Shown piece by piece: positions 18,977 through 27,712 of a stretch of 64,000 nt of DNA. The position numbers were made by a program, and so were the translations under genes. The notes beneath the pieces were generated by a model. It was not told the origin of the DNA and did not search any database. It saw only the letters and a program-made list of their open reading frames with translations. Positions within the stretch are counted from its first letter, which is position 1. Each line of letters starts with the position of its first letter. The stretch spans positions 62,001 through 126,000 of the forward strand of contig JADJDV010000002.1 of the NCBI GenBank assembly GCA_016702555.1, read 5' to 3'. The stretch is from Burkholderiales bacterium. Its GTDB lineage: Bacteria > Pseudomonadota > Gammaproteobacteria > Burkholderiales > Burkholderiaceae_C.

Positions 18977-19633
18977 TCAAGCCTTCGCGCTCAACTCGTA
19001 CTCCACCACGGTGAACTTGCGCACCTTCTCGTGCTGGCCCCAAGCGCGCAGCGACAAGCCGCCTTCGACCATCGCCTGCAGTCGTCGCCGCGCCGCGCCG
19101 CTGTTGCGCTCGACATCCGGGTCCCACACCAGCGGGCCGTCATCCGACAGGCCGGCAATCAGCACGCTGTGCTCGAACGAGCCGCTGACCACATGGCGCC
19201 CCTGCAGGATGGCGTCATGGATCAGGCGCGTGGCTGCTTTCAGCGACACGTAATCGTCCCAGCGGCGGCAGGTGAATTGCAGATCTACCAGACGGCCCTT
19301 GCCCGCGTGCCACACCTTGGGGAAGGTGAAGGCATCGCCCTTCCTGGCCGGCACGTTCTGATCCCACACCAGCGGGCCGCGCTTGCCGTCCAGCGCGCGG
19401 GCGGGCAAGTCCTTGTCGGGTTGGTAATAGCCTTTCTTGATGGCGGCATCGGCCAGCGTGGCTGGGTCGACGCCGGCGATCATGGCCAGGCAGGTGAAGT
19501 GGCAGCCCGATTCGGCCAGGTTGTTCCATTCGCGGTCGGATTTTTCGGCGCGGGCAATCTGCTGCGGGCGGTCCACCAGAAAGGTGTTGCGGTAAAAGCT
19601 TTGTGCGTGGTAGCGCGGGTAAAAAAGATGCAC
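18977..19633 (-). CDS. Hypothetical protein, possible C39-like cysteine-peptidase fold
   Basis: 218 residues with no signal peptide or membrane segment. NLAESGCHFTCLAMIAGVDP near residue 40, SFEHSVLIAGLSDDGP near 155 and VWDPDVERN give a Cys-His-Asp order and spacing like papain-type C39 domains (an N-terminal Cys in a helix, then His on a strand, then Asp). This is a pattern judgement and no family was confirmed. It starts 16 bases after the restored end of the arginase gene, on the same strand, so it is likely co-transcribed with it and may act on related substrates. Confidence 0.6.
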   Translation of the reverse strand: MHLFYPRYHAQSFYRNTFLVDRPQQIARAEKSDREWNNLAESGCHFTCLAMIAGVDPATLADAAIKKGYYQPDKDLPARALDGKRGPLVWDQNVPARKGDAFTFPKVWHAGKGRLVDLQFTCRRWDDYVSLKAATRLIHDAILQGRHVVSGSFEHSVLIAGLSDDGPLVWDPDVERNSGAARRRLQAMVEGGLSLRAWGQHEKVRKFTVVEYELSAKA

Positions 19634-19649
19634 GGTGCATTCCTCATCC

Positions 19650-20593
19650 TCACGAATCGCTGCGCCGCCGCATCAGCGTGCTCTTGCCGAACAGGCTTTC
19701 CACCAGGTCGACCGCCAGTTCCGCCGTGCGGTTGTGCGTGTCGTAGGCCGGGTTGATCTCGACGATGTCGAGCGAGCCCAGGCGTCCGGTGTCGGCCACC
19801 ATTTCCATGCACAGCTGCGCCTCGCGGTAGGTCGGGCCGCCGGGCACGGTTGTCGCCACGCCGGGGCAATCGACGGGTCGAGAAAGTCCACGTCCAGGCT
19901 CACATGCAAGTGCGTCTCGGCCTCGACGCCGGCCAGCGCGCGTTCCATGGCGGCGCGCATGCCGTGTTCGTCGATGAAGCGCATGTCGAACACCTCGATG
20001 CCGGCGTCGTGCACCAGGCGCTTTTCACCCGCATCGACGCTGCGGATGCCGATCTGGCGCAGCTGCGGCGCGCGCAGCGCGGGGCGTTCGCGCGAGAAGC
20101 CGCCGATGCCGACCAGCTCGGGCGGCCCGTCGCCAAACAGGCTGGCCACGGGCATGCCGTGGAGGTTGCCGCTGGGCGTGAGTGCGGCGGTGTTGAAGTC
20201 GGCATGGGCATCGAACCACAGCACGCGCAGCTTCTGGCCCTGCGCCTGCGCGTGGCGCGCCACGGCGCTGATGGAGCCGATGGCCAGGCCATGGTCGCCG
20301 CCCAGCAGGATGGGCAACTGGCCCGCCTGCAGGGCGGCGTACACCGCATCGTGCACGGCGCGGTTCCAGGCCGCGACTTCGGGCAGGTGGCGAAAGCCGC
20401 CCACGGGTGGCTGGCACGGGTTGGGCGGGCCAGAAAGGTTGCCGCCGTCGCGCACCTCAGCGCCCTGGCCGCGCAAGGCTTCGACCAGGCCGGCCACCCG
20501 CAGTGCCTCGGGCCCCATGCTGGCGCCGCGTTCGCCCGCGCCGACGTCGGTGGGCGCGCCAATGAGGACGATGCGGGGCGTATTCAGGTCCAT
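19650..20593 (-). pseudogene. rocF: Arginase with a single-base frameshift
   Basis: Frame 1 from ATG 20593 (MDLNTPRIVLIGAPTDVGAGERGASMGPEALR) carries the Mn ligands GGDHGLAIGS, WFDAHADFNT and SLDVDFLDPSIAP, and then runs into a nonsense Arg/Thr-rich tail. The missing end is in another frame: GVATTVPGGPTYREAQLCM through DIVEINPAYDTHNRTAELAVDLVESLFG, ending at 19650. Restoring one base in the run at 19861-19866 joins them as DPSIAPGVATTVPGG, exactly the arginase consensus. It is a genuine frameshift or a sequencing error in a G/C run. Arginase hydrolyses arginine to ornithine and urea. Confidence 0.85.
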
Positions 20594-20692
20594 GGGTAGG
20601 TCTCGCGAAGGAGCATCCCGTCGATCTTCGCACGGCGGTCATGGTGGCGGTCCCATAATGGCCCGCATCCTCACGCTTGCCGCACACACACC

Positions 20693-21274
20693 ATGCTGGT
20701 TCTCGTCATCGGTCTGCTGATCTTTCTGGGCGTGCACTCGGTGCGCATCTTTGCCGACGACTGGCGCACGCGCAGCGTGGCGCGCCTGGGCGAAAAGCCT
20801 TGGAAGGGCCTGTACTCGGTGGTCTCGCTGATCGGCTTCGTGCTGATCGTCTGGGGCTACGCGCTGGCGCGCCAGCAGCCAGTGCTGCTGTGGCAGCCAC
20901 CGCTGATGATGAAGCATCTGAACTCGCTGTTCACGCTGCTGGCCTTCATCCTGGTGGTGGCCGCCTACGTGCCGCACAATCACATCAAGGCCAGGCTGCA
21001 CCACCCGATGGTGCTGGGCGTCAAGCTGTGGGCTTTCGGCCATCTGCTGGCCACCGCCAAGCTGGCCGACGTGCTGCTGTTCGGGGCCTTTCTGCTGTGG
21101 GCCGTCCTTAGCTACCGCGCGGCGCGCCAGCGCGACCGGACACTGGGCACGGCTTATGCACCGGGTGCTCTGGGCGGCACGCTGATTGCCGTGGTCATCG
21201 GCGTGATGGCATGGGCCGCATTCGCGTTCTGGCTGCACGCAGCCTGGATCGGCATCGCACCGCTGGGACGTTAA
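20693..21274 (+). CDS. NnrU family membrane protein
   Basis: 193 residues with five to six hydrophobic segments. The N-terminal LLIFLGVHSVRIF, the middle RLHHPMVLGVKLWAFGHLLA, which has the conserved HP and GH, and the final membrane segment match NnrU. The family was named for association with nitrite and nitric-oxide reduction, but homologues in aerobes have no fixed role. No denitrification genes are in this window. It is divergent from the arginase gene. Confidence 0.88.
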   Translation: MLVLVIGLLIFLGVHSVRIFADDWRTRSVARLGEKPWKGLYSVVSLIGFVLIVWGYALARQQPVLLWQPPLMMKHLNSLFTLLAFILVVAAYVPHNHIKARLHHPMVLGVKLWAFGHLLATAKLADVLLFGAFLLWAVLSYRAARQRDRTLGTAYAPGALGGTLIAVVIGVMAWAAFAFWLHAAWIGIAPLGR

Positions 21275-21367
21275 CCGGCGCCTGGCGCGCGCCCACCGAC
21301 AGCGCCTGACCGTACCGGCGTTGCGCCTTATAGTCGGCGACAGGTCATCACCGCGAAGGAGACCGAC

Positions 21368-22627
21368 ATGCTGCGCTGGCTGTGGCGCGCCGTGCTGGCG
21401 CTGTTGGTACTGGGATTGCTGGCCGCCGGCGTGGCGAGTTGGCGTTTTGCCCGCTATGCACCCGCCGACCCGGCGATCGCGCCGGACACCAAGGCGCAGG
21501 CCTATTTCATCGACGACTACGCCAGCGCACGGCAGGCTTTCCTGGACCGCGGCGCGGCGCTGGCGCAGCGCTTGGAGCGCGTCGAGCGCTTCGCCATTCC
21601 GGTCGCCAGCCGGCAGGGCGTGCCCGGGCTGTTCGTCGATGGCCTGTACCTGCCGGCGCAGCGCGAACCCAGGCGGCTGCTGATCCTGTCGTCCGCCGTG
21701 CACGGCGTGGAGGGGCCGACCGGCAGCGCGGTCACGCGCCTGTTCATGGACGAATTCATCAGCGATGCGCTGCTGGCCGACACCGGCGTGCTGCTGCTGC
21801 ACGCGCTCAACCCCTGGGGCTTTGCGCAGCAGCGGCGCTTCACCGAGAGCAACGTCGACCTGAACCGCAACGCCTCGACCACCGACGCGCTGTACCAGAC
21901 CCAGAACGCTGGCTACCCGATGGTCGATCCGTTGATCAATCCGCAAGGGCCAGCCGATCTGGGCGCCTGGGCGCACCGCTTGTTCCTGCTGCGCTCGATC
22001 GCGCAGATCGCCCAGCACGGCATGCCGGTGCTGCGCCAGGCCGTGCTGCAAGGGCAGTACGCGTACCCGAAAGGCATCTACTACGGCGGCCGCACGCTCG
22101 AGCCCCAACTGGCCGCGCTGGCGCCGCGTCTGGGCGCCATCCTGGCGCAGTACCCGCTGTCGATGAGCATCGACCTGCACACTGGCTACGGCGCGCGCGG
22201 CCAGCTGCATGTGTTCCTCAACCCGCCCGAGAACCCGCGCCTGCGCGAGGGACTGGAAGCCGTGTTCGCCGGCCAGACCATCGACTGGGGCAGCGGCAAG
22301 GATTTCTACACCGTCACCGGCGACGTCACGGCCTGGATCGGCGCGCTGCGCCAGACCGGCGCGCACCTGCCCGCCGTGTTCGAGTACGGCACGCTGGACA
22401 GCCAGACCACGCTGGGCGCGGTCAAGTCGCTGCACATCACGGTGCTGGAAAACCAGGGCGTGCAACACGGCTACGCCAGCGCCGAGGACGAAGCGCGCAT
22501 CCAGCGCGACTACCGCGAGATGTTCAACCCCAGCTCGCCGGCCTGGCGCACCAAGGTGATCCACGACAGCCGCGCCATGCTCGGCCATGTGCTGGAGCGG
22601 CTGCCGAAGGTCAGCGTGCAGCCGTGA
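21368..22627 (+). CDS. DUF2817 M14-like metallopeptidase, membrane-anchored
   Basis: 419 residues. One N-terminal hydrophobic segment (LWRAVLALLVLGLLAAGVAS) serves as a signal anchor, so the catalytic part is probably periplasmic. Zinc-carboxypeptidase features are SSAVHGVEGPTGSA (H and E ligands) near residue 115, NPWGFAQQRRFTESNVDLNRN, IDLHTGYG near 265 carrying the third His, and VFEYGTLD near 340 with the candidate catalytic Glu. The substrate is unknown. The start has GAAGGAGACCGAC before it. Confidence 0.85.
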   Translation: MLRWLWRAVLALLVLGLLAAGVASWRFARYAPADPAIAPDTKAQAYFIDDYASARQAFLDRGAALAQRLERVERFAIPVASRQGVPGLFVDGLYLPAQREPRRLLILSSAVHGVEGPTGSAVTRLFMDEFISDALLADTGVLLLHALNPWGFAQQRRFTESNVDLNRNASTTDALYQTQNAGYPMVDPLINPQGPADLGAWAHRLFLLRSIAQIAQHGMPVLRQAVLQGQYAYPKGIYYGGRTLEPQLAALAPRLGAILAQYPLSMSIDLHTGYGARGQLHVFLNPPENPRLREGLEAVFAGQTIDWGSGKDFYTVTGDVTAWIGALRQTGAHLPAVFEYGTLDSQTTLGAVKSLHITVLENQGVQHGYASAEDEARIQRDYREMFNPSSPAWRTKVIHDSRAMLGHVLERLPKVSVQP

Positions 22628-22648
22628 TCGGCGATCGATAATCGGCCG

Positions 22649-23740
22649 ATGCACGAGACAGAAACCGCTTCCACCCAGGACACCACCCGCATCGACGATA
22701 CGCGCATCCGCGCGGTGCGGCCCTTGATCACACCGGCGCTGCTGCAGGAATGGCTGCCGGCGCCAGAGCTGGCGCAAGACTTGGTCGAGGACAGCCGCGC
22801 CGCCATTTCGCGCGTGCTGCACGGCGCCGACGACCGGCTGGTGGCGGTGGTCGGTCCCTGCTCCATCCACGACCACGGCGAAGCGCTGGAGTACGCGCGC
22901 CGCCTGAAGGCCGAGGCGGATCGCCACGCCAGCGAATTGCTGGTGGTGATGCGCGTGTACTTCGAGAAGCCGCGCACCACCGTGGGCTGGAAGGGCTACA
23001 TCAACGACCCGCACCGCGACGGCAGCTACGCCATCAACGACGGTTTGCAAATGGCGCGGCGCCTGCTGCTGGACGTGCTGGCGCTAGGTCTGCCGGTGGG
23101 CAGCGAATTCCTTGATCTGCTCAGCCCGCAGTTCATCAGCGACCTGGTGAGCTGGGGCGCCATCGGCGCGCGCACCACCGAGAGCCAGAGCCACCGCCAG
23201 CTCGCCAGCGGCCTGAGCTGCCCGGTGGGCTTCAAGAACGGCACCGGCGGCAGCGTCAAGATGGCGGCCGACGCCATTCTGGCGGCGCAATCACCGCACG
23301 CCTTTCTGGGTCTGACCAAGATGGGCCAGGCCGCCGTGTTCGAGACGCGCGGCAACCAGGATTGCCACGTGATTCTGCGCGGCGGCAAGGCGCCCAATTA
23401 TTCGAAGGCCGACATCGATGCGGCCTGCGCGCTGCTCAAGGACGCGGGGCTGCGCGAGCAGGTGATGATCGACGTGTCGCACGCCAACTCCAGCAAGCAG
23501 CACGCCAAACAGATCGAGGTGGCGGCCGACGTCGCCGCCCAGGTGGCGGCGGGCGACGCGCGCATCATGGGTGTGATGATCGAAAGCCATCTGCAGCAAG
23601 GCCGGCAGGACATCGTGCCGGGCCAGCCGCTCAAACCCGGCGTGTCGGTGACGGACGCCTGCATCAGCTTTGAGCAGACGGTGCCGGTGCTGGAAGGGCT
23701 GGCGACGGCGGTGCGGGCGCGGCGCAAGCTCGTAGGTTGA
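22649..23740 (+). CDS. aroG: 3-deoxy-7-phosphoheptulonate (DAHP) synthase, class I
   Basis: 363 residues. It condenses phosphoenolpyruvate and erythrose-4-phosphate, the first step to aromatic amino acids. Motifs are VGPCSIHDHGEALEYA, YFEKPRTTVGWKGYINDP, the active-site region GARTTESQSHRQLASGLS and VSHANSSK. Length and motifs match the type I-alpha feedback-regulated enzymes; which amino acid inhibits it cannot be decided. It starts 21 bases after the DUF2817 stop and may be read with it. aroE and aroQ are also in this window at 57.8-59.1 kb. Confidence 0.95.
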   Translation: MHETETASTQDTTRIDDTRIRAVRPLITPALLQEWLPAPELAQDLVEDSRAAISRVLHGADDRLVAVVGPCSIHDHGEALEYARRLKAEADRHASELLVVMRVYFEKPRTTVGWKGYINDPHRDGSYAINDGLQMARRLLLDVLALGLPVGSEFLDLLSPQFISDLVSWGAIGARTTESQSHRQLASGLSCPVGFKNGTGGSVKMAADAILAAQSPHAFLGLTKMGQAAVFETRGNQDCHVILRGGKAPNYSKADIDAACALLKDAGLREQVMIDVSHANSSKQHAKQIEVAADVAAQVAAGDARIMGVMIESHLQQGRQDIVPGQPLKPGVSVTDACISFEQTVPVLEGLATAVRARRKLVG

Positions 23741-23817
23741 GCGTTGAGCGGTTTGTGCGCGTGCGCTTGCTGGCGTTCACGCTGAACGCTCAGTGCCGAA
23801 CGCCAAACCTCTTGCAA

Positions 23818-24402
23818 TCAGCGCAGCGGCACGAACCGATAACCACCATGCCGGCTCACGTCGGTCTCCGCGCCACGCCGCTGTACGCGCAGCATCTCGC
23901 CGGCCACGGGGATCACCATCACGCCGCCATCGTGCAGTTGCTGGACCAGCGCCTGCGGCAGTTCGGTGGCCTCGGCGGACACCAGGATGCGATCGAACAA
24001 GCCCTGCTCGGGCAGGCCGAGCACGCCGGGCGTGGCGACCGCGATGCTGGCCCAGGGCTGCTGGGTGGCGGCAAGGTTTTCAGCGCCCCAGCGCGCCAGC
24101 TCGGGCACCAGTTCGACACCCAGCACCTGGCCACCGGGGCCGACCAGATGCGCCAGCAGCGCGGTGGTCCAGCCCGATCCGGCGCCGACATCAAGCACGC
24201 GCATGCCCCAGCCGGCCTCCAGCAGGCGCAGCATGTTGGCAACGGTACGGGGTTGGGAGTTGGTCTGGCCGTGGCCGATGGGCAGCGGGCCGTCGTATTC
24301 GGCGCGCTCACGCAACTCGGGCGGCAGGAAACCGCGGCGGGGCTGGGCGGCCAGGGCGGCCGCCACCGCGTCGGCTGGGGCCGGGTCCGTGGATCGGGTC
24401 AC
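23818..24402 (-). CDS. Protein-L-isoaspartate O-methyltransferase family protein
   Basis: 194 residues, starting at GTG (MTRSTDPAPADAV). The Pcm signature is visible: RRGFLPPELRERAEYDGPLPIGHGQTNSQP, then the SAM-binding loop VLDVGAGSGWTTALLAHLVG and the glycine-rich GGVMVIPVAGEMLRV. Canonical Pcm has FVP...AY.D.PLPIG.GQTISQP; here TIS is TNS, as in a divergent subgroup often encoded next to rhodanese or translation genes. It would repair isoaspartyl residues, but the substrate in this subgroup is not proven. infA2 lies 26 bases upstream on the same strand. Confidence 0.82.
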   Translation of the reverse strand: MTRSTDPAPADAVAAALAAQPRRGFLPPELRERAEYDGPLPIGHGQTNSQPRTVANMLRLLEAGWGMRVLDVGAGSGWTTALLAHLVGPGGQVLGVELVPELARWGAENLAATQQPWASIAVATPGVLGLPEQGLFDRILVSAEATELPQALVQQLHDGGVMVIPVAGEMLRVQRRGAETDVSRHGGYRFVPLR

Positions 24403-24428
24403 GTCGGACGGCTCGACCGCGCCGGACT

Positions 24429-24695
24429 TTAACGACGGTGGTGCGAACCCGCGCCGGTCGGTGCCGGGCCGCGGCGCTCCAGGTGGCGGAAGTTGATGCG
24501 GCCCTTGCTGAGGTCGTAGGGCGACAGCTCCAGCGACACGCGGTCGCCCGCCAGGATGCGGATGCGGTGTTTCTTCATCTTGCCGGCCGAATAGGCCACC
24601 AGCTCGTGGCCGTTGTCCAGCGTGACACGGAAACGCGTATCCGGCAGCACCTCGTTGACGATGCCTTGCATCTCGATCAGTTCTTCCTTGGCCAT
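24429..24695 (-). CDS. infA: Translation initiation factor IF-1 (second, extended type)
   Basis: 88 residues. The S1-like OB fold runs from MAKEELIEMQGIVNEVLPDTRF to FRHLERRGPAPTG. IF-1 hallmarks are GHELVAYSAGKMKKHRIRIL and GDRVSLELSPYDLSKGRI. The ATG at 24695 has GAAGGAGAAAACGC upstream. Canonical IF-1 is 72 residues. The extra C-terminal RGPAPTGAGSHHRR and the isolated location, away from a ribosomal-protein operon, mark this as the second IF-1 found in many betaproteobacteria. The first should lie in the rpsM region outside this window. Confidence 0.93.
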   Translation of the reverse strand: MAKEELIEMQGIVNEVLPDTRFRVTLDNGHELVAYSAGKMKKHRIRILAGDRVSLELSPYDLSKGRINFRHLERRGPAPTGAGSHHRR

Positions 24696-25071
24696 GCGTT
24701 TTCTCCTTCGCGTCGATGGGATCAATGGGGCTCCGGGCCGCCGGGCGGCGCTGCGGAACACGCGGGATTCACTGACGGCAGCCGGCGGCGTAGGCGCCTG
24801 GTGGGCTCGGAGCTGCCGCACGGGGGTGACGGCAGACGCGGCATGCGCAGCCTGCAAGGGCTGCCACACCGCCATGGGCGAGCACGAAACGGTTGAAGCG
24901 GCGCGGCACGGGAGCCAGTCCCGGCGGGCCATGCGTCTCGCGACCGATGGTCAGTCAACTGCGCATTATACCTCTGCGCGGCCCATCGTGTTGCAACGCA
25001 GCATGTGGCATTGGGTCAGTGTGCGCTCACATCTAGAGCCAATCCGGTCAGCGGCTGCGCTGCCAAGCTTC
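24696..25071. other. Long non-coding leader/intergenic region upstream of infA2
   Basis: About 375 bases with no convincing gene. On the minus strand GGTATAATG at about 24961-24969 looks like a -10 box, which would give infA2 a leader of about 265 nt. Several GC-rich stems are possible but none resembles a known riboswitch or cold-shock element to me. Confidence 0.4.
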
Positions 25072-25791
25072 TCAGTCGCCGGCTTTTTCCTCGACCACCT
25101 TGCGCGCCGGCCGCTTGGCGGGGGTGGTCGGCTTGGCCGCTGGCGCGCACTGGCCGGTCTCACCCTGCGCCCGCAGCACGACCAGCCGGCTCGAGATGTG
25201 GTCCAGTACCTGGGGCGGCAAGGGCTGCCGGAACTCGAAGTCCAGCCGCTCGATTTCAGCCGCCAGGTAGCGGCAGGTGGCGTCCAGCTGCGCCGGGTCA
25301 GCGCCGGTCGCCAGCACCAGGGGCTGCGCCACCGTGGCCGGCACCCGGTCGCCAGTGGAGCCGAGCACGCCGTTCGGGTCGATGCCGGCGGCGGCGATCG
25401 CCGTCGGCTCGCTGCCTTCCGGGCAGGGGCCACTGGTATACGTGACGTGGCCCTCCCGCACGCATTTGTTGACGCCGCCACCGGTGACGGCGGGTACCGG
25501 CGCCTCGGCTGCGGGCGTGGCCGCCGATGCGATGCGGGCGGCGGTGGGCGTGACGGGTGGTGGCTCGGCCTGCACCATTGGCGACGTTGGCACCGGCTCG
25601 ATCACCGTGCCTTCAGCCGTGGCACGGCGCTGCGCGACGTCGCTGACCAGCCATTCGTAGGCATGGTAGGCACCGACGATCAGCACCAGCACCGCCACCG
25701 CTGCGGCAATCCAGCGCAGCATGCCCGGCTCGGCCTCGGGCTCTGGCGGCAGCAAGGGGCGCTGCGAGCGGTCCGCGCTGTCCTGGTTCAT
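25072..25791 (-). CDS. Single-pass membrane protein with DUF4124-like motif
   Basis: 239 residues. A cytoplasmic N-terminus of about 25 residues precedes one hydrophobic segment (LRWIAAAVAVLVLIVGAYHA), then a Pro/Ala-rich linker and a periplasmic part. That part has NKCVREGHVTYTSGPCPEGS near residue 120, which resembles the DUF4124 Cys pair motif (KC...G.VTY...PCP). A second Cys pair (CRYLAAEIERLDFEFRQPL, then GQCAPA) follows. The basic tail KPTTPAKRPARK is low complexity. The start at 25791 avoids a GC-biased extension. The function is unknown. Confidence 0.72.
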   Translation of the reverse strand: MNQDSADRSQRPLLPPEPEAEPGMLRWIAAAVAVLVLIVGAYHAYEWLVSDVAQRRATAEGTVIEPVPTSPMVQAEPPPVTPTAARIASAATPAAEAPVPAVTGGGVNKCVREGHVTYTSGPCPEGSEPTAIAAAGIDPNGVLGSTGDRVPATVAQPLVLATGADPAQLDATCRYLAAEIERLDFEFRQPLPPQVLDHISSRLVVLRAQGETGQCAPAAKPTTPAKRPARKVVEEKAGD

Positions 25792-25826
25792 GGTGGGCGC
25801 CAATGGGCCGCAGCCGCCAGGCACGT

Positions 25827-26093
25827 TCAGGCGGCCGCCTTCTCGGGCAGTTCGATCTTCACCTCGAGCACCTCCAGGTCGTCCTGGCGCTCCAGGTTGA
25901 CCTTGATGTCCTTCGGGTCGATCTTGACGTACTTGCTGATGACGGCGATCAGGTCGCGCTGCAGGTCGGGCAGATAGTCGGGCTCAAAGGCGGCGCGGCC
26001 GCCGCGCTCGTGCGCTAGGATGATCTGCAGGCGTTCCTTGGCGACGCTGGCGGTCTTCTTCTTCTCGCCGAGAAAGAAAGAGAGGAAGGACAT
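25827..26093 (-). CDS. minE: Cell division topological specificity factor MinE
   Basis: 88 residues, normal for MinE. The N-terminal amphipathic helix MSFLSFFLGEKKKTA and the MinD-contact segment SVAKERLQIILAHER precede the dimerisation domain YLPDLQRDLIAVISKYVKI and VKIELPE. MinE displaces MinD from the membrane and drives pole-to-pole oscillation, so that division occurs at midcell. It starts 3 bases after the minD stop in the minC-minD-minE operon. Confidence 0.97.
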   Translation of the reverse strand: MSFLSFFLGEKKKTASVAKERLQIILAHERGGRAAFEPDYLPDLQRDLIAVISKYVKIDPKDIKVNLERQDDLEVLEVKIELPEKAAA

Positions 26094-26095
26094 GG

Positions 26096-26914
26096 CTACT
26101 TGCTCCCGAACAGGCGCTTGAAGAAGCCCGGCTTTTCGGCGTCGACGTAGCGCATCGGCTTGTCGGTGGCGCCCAGGAAGCGATCCACCACGTCGGTGTA
26201 GGCGCCGGACACGTCGGTGCCCTTCAGGTGCACCGCCGGCAGGCCCTGGTTGGAGGCCTGCAGCACCGCCTCGCTCTCCGGGATCACGCCGATCAGCTTG
26301 ATGCGCAGGATGTCCTGGATGTCTTCCAGGCTCAGCATCTGGCCATCGGCGACGCGGTTCGGGTTGTAGCGCGTGATCAGCAGGTGTTCCTTGACCGGCT
26401 CCTTGCCGTCGATGGCGCGCTGCGTCTTGCTGCCCAGCATGCCCAGGATGCGATCGGAGTCGCGCACGCTGGAGACCTCGGGGTTGGTCACGATCAGCGC
26501 CTCGTCGGCGTAGTGCATGGCCAGGATGGCACCGGTCTCGATGCCGGCCGGCGAGTCGCACACGATGTACTCGAAATCCATCGCGGCCAGGTCGTCCAGC
26601 ACCTTCTTCACGCCTTCCTGGGTCAGCGCCTCCTTGTCGCGCGTCTGGCTGGCCGCCAGCACGAACAGGTTCTCGCACTGCTTGTCCTTGATCAGCGCCT
26701 GGCTCAGGTTGGCCTCGCCCTGGATCACGTTGACGAAGTCGTACACCACGCGGCGCTCGCAACCCATGATGAGGTCGAGGTTGCGCAGGCCGACGTCGAA
26801 GTCGATCACTGCGGTCTTGTGGCCGGCCAGCGCCAGTCCGGACGCGAAGGCGGCGCTGGTGGTGGTCTTTCCGACGCCGCCCTTGCCGGAAGTCACGACG
26901 ACGATTTTTGCCAT
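26096..26914 (-). CDS. minD: Septum-site determining ATPase MinD
   Basis: 272 residues. The deviant Walker A GKGGVGKTTTSAAFASGLA is near residue 10, the Walker B-like IVCDSPAGIETGA near 117, and the C-terminal membrane-targeting amphipathic helix KPGFFKRLFGSK closes the protein. MinD binds the membrane as an ATP dimer, recruits MinC and is released by MinE. It lies 57 bases after minC, in the middle of the operon. Confidence 0.98.
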   Translation of the reverse strand: MAKIVVVTSGKGGVGKTTTSAAFASGLALAGHKTAVIDFDVGLRNLDLIMGCERRVVYDFVNVIQGEANLSQALIKDKQCENLFVLAASQTRDKEALTQEGVKKVLDDLAAMDFEYIVCDSPAGIETGAILAMHYADEALIVTNPEVSSVRDSDRILGMLGSKTQRAIDGKEPVKEHLLITRYNPNRVADGQMLSLEDIQDILRIKLIGVIPESEAVLQASNQGLPAVHLKGTDVSGAYTDVVDRFLGATDKPMRYVDAEKPGFFKRLFGSK

Positions 26915-26971
26915 GTCAGTTCACCTTGAATTGCTGTGCTTGAAAACGAAAGTCCATGCCCGCTCCCCTTC

Positions 26972-27712
26972 TTAGTCCGCGATGGGCTCGAACACCAGGC
27001 TGTCGCCGGCTTCGCCCGACACCAGCCGCACCACGGCGGCGCGGCCCTGGATCTCGGGCCCGAGCGCGGCGTCGCTGGTGCGGTAGACGCCGGCGATCGA
27101 CACCAGATCGGGCTGCATGTCGCGCGCGAAGATGCGCGCCTCGGGCCAGCCGCGCGCCCCCGCGATGGCGCGCCCGCGCAGCGGCGCATAGACGTGGATG
27201 TGGCCGTCGGCGATCACCTCGGCACCGTGGTTGACCATGGCCAGCAGCACCAGGTCGCGACCGCGCGCATAGACCTGCTGGCCCGAGCGCAAGGGCCGGT
27301 CGATCACCAGCGCGCCGGGCGGCGCCACCTCGGGCGCGGCGCTCGGTCCGGCCGTGCGCGGCGCGCTCGGCAGGGCCAGATCGGGCGCCAGCAGCAAGCC
27401 CAGCTCGGTGGCGCTGGCGCGCTGCTGCTCGCTGCCGCCGCGCACCGCCAGCAGGCGCAGCCGGCGCTGGTGCAGCAGTTCGCCCAGTTGCTGGAAATCG
27501 ATGGCGGCCTCGGCGTGCTCGGGCGCCAGTGCTGACAGGTCAAGCACGACCGGATCGTCTTCGAAGAAATCGGGCATCTCGCCGTACTGCGCCTGCAACT
27601 CGTCCTGCAGCACCGCCAGGTCGACGGATTTCAGCCGCAATGCCAGCAAGGGCAGCGTTGCGCTCTTGATCTCGAAGGTGCTGGGACTGCGGCCGGCGAG
27701 GGCAACGGACAT
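26972..27712 (-). CDS. minC: Septum formation inhibitor MinC
   Basis: 246 residues. The N-terminal domain (about 1-110, FEIKSATLPLLALRLKSVDL) blocks FtsZ assembly. After a Pro/Ala-rich linker, the C-terminal beta-helix (from PPGALVIDRPLRSGQQVYA) carries RDLVLLAMVNHGAEVIADGHIHVY and the RGRAIAGARG turn that binds MinD. It is first in the minCDE operon. Its upstream region is the DnaA-box-rich gap, so a promoter there would serve all three genes. Confidence 0.96.
   Translation of the reverse strand: MSVALAGRSPSTFEIKSATLPLLALRLKSVDLAVLQDELQAQYGEMPDFFEDDPVVLDLSALAPEHAEAAIDFQQLGELLHQRRLRLLAVRGGSEQQRASATELGLLLAPDLALPSAPRTAGPSAAPEVAPPGALVIDRPLRSGQQVYARGRDLVLLAMVNHGAEVIADGHIHVYAPLRGRAIAGARGWPEARIFARDMQPDLVSIAGVYRTSDAALGPEIQGRAAVVRLVSGEAGDSLVFEPIAD

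Noticed and set aside
23741..23817. Terminator after aroG from GAGCGTT/AACGCTC arms
   Set aside because: The arms are far apart and the stem is interrupted, with no U-tract, so it is too weak to list.
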